A stretch of DNA of 9,414 bases, from assembly GCA_964427655.1 (NCBI GenBank), contig CAYRWE010000196.1:1-9414 (forward strand), in the 5' to 3' direction. The notes beneath the pieces are model-generated. The model saw nothing but the letters and a program-made list of their open reading frames with translations. It was not told the origin of the DNA and ran no database searches. The position numbers and the translations under genes are program-made. Positions 5,241 through 9,414 of the stretch are shown here, piece by piece. The stretch is from CAVQNQ01 sp964427655 (lineage in GTDB: Bacteria; Acidobacteriota; Terriglobia; Bryobacterales; Bryobacteraceae). Each line of letters begins with the position of its first letter. The stretch's first letter is position 1.

Positions 5241-7958
5241 CTACTGTACTGTGACTACCGGGCCGATAGGCGTCTGGACGCCGCCGACCGTGGCCACGAG
5301 CGGCTGATCCCCGCTCCCCGTGACCGGCACGGTGACGTTCAACTGGTACAGCCCGGCGCCGATGATTCCGGTGAATCCGATGACCGCCGGCACGCCGCCG
5401 ATTGTCACGGTGACGTGGTTGCTACTCGGCGCTGCGCTGGCATAGAGCTGGCCCGCCGGCACGACAGGATTGGTGGGCCCGAAGCCCACGCCGAAAAGCG
5501 TCAGCGTCTCGCCCGCGTGAACCGGACGCGTGTTGAATGAGAACGTGTTCGCCGGTCCCACCAGGTCGTATATTCCGCCCCCATAAGCGCCGGTGCCATT
5601 GGGTGTCGCGATTTCGGCGGCCACGTGCTTTCCGTCTCCCAGCAGGCTGAACGAGGGACCGAACTGCGCCATCGTCACGGTGGATGTCGCCGTGCCGGAA
5701 GCCGTGGTGACCGCCACGCTCACCGGCCCGGTGGTCGCGTCGTCGGGCACTTGCAGGTTGATCTGCGTGGGGCTCACAAACCACAGGTAGGCGAGCCTGC
5801 CGTCGATCAAGACGCTGGTGCCTCCCAGCGTCTTTGGAAAGTCGCCGTTCCAGATAGACGTCCCGCTCGCCAGATTGCTTCCGAAAATCGAGACCCAGGA
5901 GCCGGGCTGAACCACGGCAGCCGAGCTGTAAATCGGCGCGATAGTAGAGATGGCCGGCGCGGTGCCTGGCGTCAAAAGGCGTATTCGATTGTTGCCGCTG
6001 TCGCCGACGTACAGGTTGCCCGCGGAATCCACGGCGATGGCCCGGGGATAGCTGAACTGGGCTCCGCCGGCCGGTCCGCCATCGCCGCTGAAGCCGGCCG
6101 TGCCGTTGCCGGCCACGGTGCTGATGATCCCGTTGGTAACCTTGCGGATTGCGTGGTTGCCATAATCCGCGATGAAAAGGTTGCCGGCCGAATCCACGGC
6201 GATGGCGTAGGGCGAGCTTAATTCCGCGTCGGTGGCGGCGCCGCTCCAACTGCTGTAGCCGGTGTTCCCGTTGCCGGCTACGGCGGCGATGATTCCGTTG
6301 CTGACCTTGCGTATGCGGTTGTTATCGGTATCGGCGATGTACACGGTGCCGGCCTGGTCGACGGCCACGCCCGCGGGGAAGTTCAATTGGACGCTGGTGG
6401 CCGGGACGTTGTCCCCCAGCCCGGGGCCGCCTCCCGCAATGGTCGTGATCACCCCGTTCGAGACCTTGCGTATGCGGTCGCTTCCGGCGTCGGCGATATA
6501 CAGGTTACCGGCTGCGTCCACGGCGACGCCGGTCGGCCCCCATAAATGGGCGCTGGCGGCCGGTCCGCCGTCTCCATAAGAAGGTGTGGTGCCGGGAGCC
6601 GCCGGCCCGTTGCCCGCCACGGTGGTAACGACGCCGCCCGAAATCTTGCGCACAACCTGGTTGGCATAGTCTGCGATATACAGGTTGCCGGCCGAATCGA
6701 CTGCCACGCCAGCGGCGTTCACCTGGGGGCTGGCGGCTAGCGTTTCGATCGCCCCGGTTGCCAGCTTGAGAACGGAGCCGGCGGCGAGATACAGGCTGCC
6801 GGGAGATCCCACGGCCAGGCCCAGCACGTTATCCAACTGGGCGCTGGCGGCCGGCCCGCTGGGGGCGACATACGCGCCGCCGCCCGCCGCGGTGGCGATC
6901 GTTCCACCGGAGACTTTGCGGATGCGTTGGTTGCCGGTGTCCGCGATGTACAGGTTGCCGGCCGAATCCACCGCCACGCCGGCCGGCGTCCATAGCTCGG
7001 CACTGATGGCGGGGCCGCTGTCGCCGCTGTAGCCGTAGGTTCCGTTGCCCGCCACGGTCGCGATCACGCCGCCACTCACCTTGCGAATGCGCTGGTTTCC
7101 GGTGTCGGCGATGTACAGATCGCCGGCCGCGTCCACAGCCACACCGCCGGGCGTCCACAATTGGGCGCTGGTGGCGGGACCGTTGTCGCCGCTGAAATTG
7201 GCGAGGCCTCCGTTTATGATGCCGTTACCCGCCACGGTGGCAATTGCGCCGCCAGAGACTTTGCGGATGCGCTGGTTGTTGGTATCGGCGATGTACAGGT
7301 TGCCGGCCGAATCCACTACCACGCCCTGCGGAGAGCGCAGTTGGGCGCTGGCGGCCGGGCCATTGTCGCCACCGAAGCCGTAGGTCCCGTTGCCAGCGAT
7401 GGTGGTGATGACGCCGCCAGCGACCTTGCGGACGCGGTTGTTACCGGTGTCGGCGATATACAGGCTGCCGGCCGAATCCACGGCTACGGCATAGGGAGTT
7501 CCCAATTCGGCGCCCGCGGCCGGTCCGTTGTCACCGCTGAAGCCGTAGGTTCCGTTTCCCGCCACGGTCGTGATCACGCCATCGGTGACCTTGCGGATGC
7601 ACTGGTTGGCGGTATCGGCGATGTACAGATTGCCGGCCGAATCCACGGCCAGCCCTTTGGGAGAGCGCAACTGGGCGTTGGCGGCCGCACCGTTGTCGCC
7701 GCTGAAGCCGTAAGTCCCATTGCCCGCGACCAGCGTGAGGATGCCAGTAGTGGCGTCCAATCGCAGGACAGTGTTTTCATTGGCAAGAAATACGTTCCCA
7801 GCCTGGTCGACCGCAACGGCTTGGGGAGCCAGGCGGGCCGGGGTTCCAGGCACGTTCACCGGCAATCCTCCGCCGGCGAGGGTCGATATGCTGTAGGTTT
7901 GTCCGGACGCGGTCACGGACAAAACGCAGGCCAGAAGAACAACAGCAGTCAAACGCAT
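5241..7958 (-). CDS. Secreted NHL-repeat beta-propeller protein with Solibacter-type C-terminal module (905 aa)
   Basis: Paralogue of the 847-aa protein that follows it. It has an N-terminal Sec signal (Arg at 2, hydrophobic core 3-16, A-S-G/Q junction near residue 19), then twelve NHL-type units from about residue 24 to 664, then a 241-residue TIGR03437-type C-terminal module. Most units have the full V-A-V-D-S-A-G-N-L-Y-I-A-D and R-I-R-K-V blade pattern. Unit 5 has a five-residue insertion (GIINGGLANFSGD). Units 7 and 8 are degenerate: one has V-G-S-P-G-S-L-Y-L-A-A and lacks the RIRKV strand, the next lacks the long linker. Twelve units could form two six-bladed propellers with the degenerate units at the junction; this is inference. 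The start is the first ATG that gives a signal peptide, but no clear Shine-Dalgarno lies in the bases just upstream (- strand ttttatccc), so initiation may be weak or leader-dependent. The ligand is unknown; an extracytoplasmic location is inferred. Confidence 0.92.
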   Translation of the reverse strand: MRLTAVVLLACVLSVTASGQTYSISTLAGGGLPVNVPGTPARLAPQAVAVDQAGNVFLANENTVLRLDATTGILTLVAGNGTYGFSGDNGAAANAQLRSPKGLAVDSAGNLYIADTANQCIRKVTDGVITTVAGNGTYGFSGDNGPAAGAELGTPYAVAVDSAGSLYIADTGNNRVRKVAGGVITTIAGNGTYGFGGDNGPAASAQLRSPQGVVVDSAGNLYIADTNNQRIRKVSGGAIATVAGNGIINGGLANFSGDNGPATSAQLWTPGGVAVDAAGDLYIADTGNQRIRKVSGGVIATVAGNGTYGYSGDSGPAISAELWTPAGVAVDSAGNLYIADTGNQRIRKVSGGTIATAAGGGAYVAPSGPAASAQLDNVLGLAVGSPGSLYLAAGSVLKLATGAIETLAASPQVNAAGVAVDSAGNLYIADYANQVVRKISGGVVTTVAGNGPAAPGTTPSYGDGGPAASAHLWGPTGVAVDAAGNLYIADAGSDRIRKVSNGVITTIAGGGPGLGDNVPATSVQLNFPAGVAVDQAGTVYIADTDNNRIRKVSNGIIAAVAGNGNTGYSSWSGAATDAELSSPYAIAVDSAGNLFIADYGNHAIRKVTNGIISTVAGNGTAGFSGDGGPAGGAQFSYPRAIAVDSAGNLYVGDSGNNRIRLLTPGTAPAISTIAPIYSSAAVVQPGSWVSIFGSNLASGTSIWNGDFPKTLGGTSVLIDGRLAYLWFVSPTQINLQVPDDATTGPVSVAVTTASGTATSTVTMAQFGPSFSLLGDGKHVAAEIATPNGTGAYGGGIYDLVGPANTFSFNTRPVHAGETLTLFGVGFGPTNPVVPAGQLYASAAPSSNHVTVTIGGVPAVIGFTGIIGAGLYQLNVTVPVTGSGDQPLVATVGGVQTPIGPVVTVQ
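5476..5966 (-). repeat. 491-bp perfect direct repeat, copy B (C-terminal module of the 905-aa NHL gene)
   Basis: Identical to 2864-3354. Downstream toward the stop codon (5256-5475 against 2641-2863) I count by hand roughly 30 substitutions and one 3-nt gap. On the other side, in the last NHL unit, the two genes differ far more. The sharp borders of the identical block suggest a conversion tract. Confidence 0.93.
5967..7889 (-). repeat. NHL-unit DNA repeat array, 12 units, about 165-nt period
   Basis: The same repeated core as in the neighbouring gene (+ strand gtacaggttgccggccgaat and variants) recurs about every 165 nt, with longer units near 6560-6610 and 7190-7230 due to linker insertions and shorter degenerate units near 6700-6890. 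Units share more sequence within the first half (6900-7700) than with the degenerate ones, which suggests local unit duplication. Confidence 0.87.
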
Positions 7959-8003
7959 GGGATAAAAGGGACAAGTGTTCGAAACGTGAGTCCCGGTACT
8001 TCG

Positions 8004-8009
8004 AGTATA
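8004..8009 (-). promoter_or_regulatory. Possible -10 element for the NHL gene pair
   Basis: On the - strand TATACT (one mismatch to TATAAT) lies about 45 nt before the ATG at 7958, at a plausible distance for a short leader. No good -35 hexamer lies 16-18 nt upstream; a TTGAAT at 8033-8038 is 23 nt away, which is too far for a standard sigma-70 spacer. Weak call. Confidence 0.3.
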
Positions 8010-8092
8010 GGTTCGCCGTGGCTTCTTCCGGAATTCAAACGTTGATTCCCATACGTTCTTGCTACTACAAGATGCGTAGTTTCGCCGGCAGT

Positions 8093-8098
8093 TATAAT
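8093..8098 (+). promoter_or_regulatory. Possible -10 element (TATAAT) for the nitrite/sulfite reductase gene
   Basis: A perfect TATAAT sits 56 nt before the ATG at 8155, in the 196-nt divergent gap 7959-8154. No convincing -35 box lies at 16-18 nt and there is no extended -10 TG. If real, the leader would be about 50 nt. An imperfect dyad accg...cggt (8117-8131) lies in the presumed leader, too short to call an operator. Confidence 0.35.
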
Positions 8099-8145
8099 TG
8101 TTGATATTCGCAACGGACCGACAGCGCCGGTCATCTCGACAGAAT

Positions 8146-8153
8146 AGGGGGAG
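8146..8153 (+). promoter_or_regulatory. Purine-rich ribosome binding site close to the reductase start
   Basis: AGGGGGAG ends one base before the ATG at 8155. The GGAG part is unusually close; if the AGGGGG part pairs with 16S rRNA the spacing is about three bases. No other in-frame ATG precedes it; two TTG codons at 8098 and 8101 follow the in-frame stop at 8095. ATG 8155 remains the best start. Confidence 0.5.
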
Positions 8154-8154
8154 T

Positions 8155-9414
8155 ATGCGTGACGACAGTCCTGGGCTTCTCGTGAGCGAGGAGTTCGAAG
8201 CCGCTTACCAAAGCGTCGTGCGGCAGGAGATCGAGGTCTTTCGCGCGAAAGCCGCGGAATTCCTGGCCGGAGCCATTCCGGAAGACCAGTTTCGTCCCTT
8301 CCGCTTGAAGCACGGGATTTACGGGCAGCGCCAGCCCGGCGTTCAGATGGTGCGCTGCAAGATCCCCAGCGGCACGCTCACGGCCGCGCAGGCCGGGCAG
8401 TTGGCGGTCGTCGCCGAAGAGTTCGGCGGCGGCCGGGGCCACCTCACCACGCGGCAGAATATCCAGTATCATTTCGTGCCGCTGGCCCAGGTGGCGGACC
8501 TCATGCACCGGCTGGCCGACGTCGGCCTGACGAATCGCGAGGCCTGCTACAACACGGTGCGCAACGTGACCACCTGCCCGTGGGCGGGAATCGCTCGCGA
8601 CGAGGTCTTCGATGTGCGCCCGTATGCCCGCAAAGTGGCCTACGCGCTGCTGCGCAAAGATCTCACCGGCAACCTGCCGCGCAAGTTCAAGATCGCCTTC
8701 GATGGCTGCCTCGAAAAGGACTGCATCTCGGGTGCCATCAACGATATCGGCTTGCGGGCCGCCATACGCGAGGGGTGCCGTGGCTTCCGCATGGTGATCG
8801 GCGGCGGGCTGGGACCGCTGCCGGTCGAGGCCCAGTTGCTCGATGAATTCGTGCCCGAGGAGCGGCTGCTGAACAAGATCGAAGCCATAATCCGCGTCTT
8901 TAACGAGTATGGCTGCCGCACGAACAAGAACAAGGCGCGCATGAAGTTCGTCGTGCGCGAGCGCGGCTTCGCGTGGATGAAAGAGCAGATCGGGAAGGAG
9001 TACGCCGGCATCCTGGCGAATGGCGGGATTGCCTGGCCTGAGCGCGTCCCGGAAGGCTTCGGCGGATATGAATCGCAGCCGCAAGCGCTGGGGAATGGCG
9101 CGTTGCTGCCGGTATTGAATTCCGGCATGGGCGCGGACCCGGCCTATGACGCCTGGCTGGCTGGCAACGTGGTCGAGCAACGGCAGACCGGTTATGCGGC
9201 CGCCACGGTGCGCGTGGACCAGGGGAACCTGACCGCCGCGCAGCTCCACGGCCTGGCGCGCATCGCAAGCGAAGCGGGCGACGGCCTGCTGCGGGTGACC
9301 ATCGAGCAGAACCTGGTCGTGGCCTTCCTGCCGCTGGGCAGTTTGCCGCGCGTTTACGCCGCGCTCCGCGAGGTGGGCTTGGGCGAGTGCGAACTCTTTC
9401 ACGGGCATGTGGAA
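8155..9414 (+). CDS. Siroheme-dependent nitrite/sulfite reductase, N-terminal 420 residues (3' end outside window)
   Basis: Enzymes of this family use siroheme and a [4Fe-4S] cluster for the six-electron reduction of sulfite to sulfide or nitrite to ammonia in the cytoplasm. The frame has no stop up to the window end. Visible order: first ferredoxin-like half-domain (about 45-125) with R-x-K-H-G-x-Y (50-56), M-V-R-C-K-I-P-S-G (65-73) and the conserved L-T-T-R-Q-N-I-Q (97-104); a first siroheme-fold domain with Y-N-T-V-R-N-V-T-T-C-P (132-142), L-P-R-K-F-K (174-179, matching the anion-binding Lys pair of E. coli CysI), I-N-D-I (195-198) and G-G-G-L (216-219); then a second half-domain (about 345-411) with L-R-V-T-I-E-Q-N-L (379-387). 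The cluster ligands C-x5-C and C-x3-C lie further on in the family and are not in the window. Sulfite and nitrite cannot be told apart from this part. It is divergent from the NHL pair across 196 nt. Confidence 0.93.
   Translation, partial: MRDDSPGLLVSEEFEAAYQSVVRQEIEVFRAKAAEFLAGAIPEDQFRPFRLKHGIYGQRQPGVQMVRCKIPSGTLTAAQAGQLAVVAEEFGGGRGHLTTRQNIQYHFVPLAQVADLMHRLADVGLTNREACYNTVRNVTTCPWAGIARDEVFDVRPYARKVAYALLRKDLTGNLPRKFKIAFDGCLEKDCISGAINDIGLRAAIREGCRGFRMVIGGGLGPLPVEAQLLDEFVPEERLLNKIEAIIRVFNEYGCRTNKNKARMKFVVRERGFAWMKEQIGKEYAGILANGGIAWPERVPEGFGGYESQPQALGNGALLPVLNSGMGADPAYDAWLAGNVVEQRQTGYAAATVRVDQGNLTAAQLHGLARIASEAGDGLLRVTIEQNLVVAFLPLGSLPRVYAALREVGLGECELFHGHVE

Noticed and set aside
2864..5966. Identical 491-bp copies as an insertion sequence or transposon pair
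   Set aside because: No inverted ends, transposase or target-site duplication; the tract lies inside a continuous protein module in both genes.
3358..7889. Regularly spaced repeats resembling a CRISPR array
   Set aside because: The period of about 165 nt is far too long, the 'spacers' are conserved between units, and everything translates into NHL blades.
7924..7935. Lipoprotein signal (L-L-A-C near residue 11) in the 905-aa NHL protein
   Set aside because: Leu at the -2 position is unfavourable, the hydrophobic stretch before the Cys is very short, and the paralogue has no Cys there while sharing the A-S-G/Q junction.
7161..8045. 294-codon + strand frame with regular repeats opposite the NHL array
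   Set aside because: Its periodic translation only mirrors the in-frame DNA repeat of the NHL units on the - strand; similar shadows occur opposite the other NHL gene.
8131..9408. 425-codon open frame on the - strand
   Set aside because: It is antisense to the nitrite/sulfite reductase, whose + strand frame carries many conserved family motifs. The - strand translation has no recognisable domain; long antisense frames are common in GC-rich genes.

Overview
The window looks like the chromosome of a soil-type Acidobacteriota, most likely of the Solibacter/Bryobacter lineage. Two secreted NHL-repeat proteins end in the roughly 240-residue C-terminal module that I recognise as the 'Solibacter uncharacterized C-terminal domain' (TIGR03437 type), which is strongly expanded in that lineage. 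The DNA is GC-rich, densely coding and has short intergenic gaps. I see no mobile element, tRNA, rRNA or CRISPR array.

Layout. (1) Positions 1-2614, + strand: the C-terminal part of a large DUF4175-like protein rich in Gln and Gly; its N-terminus lies before the window. (2) Positions 2626-5169 and 5241-7958, both - strand: two paralogous exported NHL beta-propeller proteins in tandem. The 905-aa copy is upstream and the 847-aa copy follows 71 nt later, so they are probably co-transcribed. The second copy converges on the DUF4175-like gene with only 11 nt between the stop codons. (3) Positions 7959-8154: a 196-nt divergent promoter region. (4) Position 8155 to the window end, + strand: the first 420 codons of a siroheme-dependent nitrite/sulfite reductase that runs off the window. 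On the other strand this stretch has a long, misleading shadow reading frame.

The main structural surprise is in the NHL pair. A 491-bp tract in the C-terminal module is base-for-base identical in both genes (2864-3354 and 5476-5966), while the DNA on both sides has clearly diverged. That pattern points to recent gene conversion, or selection for a shared module, rather than a fresh whole-gene duplication. The 11 and 12 NHL units form an in-frame DNA repeat of about 165 nt, which also creates long antisense open frames that I judge not to be genes.

The neighbours do not form an obvious single pathway. The reductase belongs to assimilatory sulfur or nitrogen metabolism. The NHL pair are exported proteins of unknown ligand. 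The DUF4175-like protein is an envelope protein of unknown function, of a kind I recall often being found near MoxR/DUF58-type genes, none of which are visible here. I found no convincing new multi-gene system; the most noteworthy items are the homogenised duplicated module and the propeller architecture of the NHL pair.
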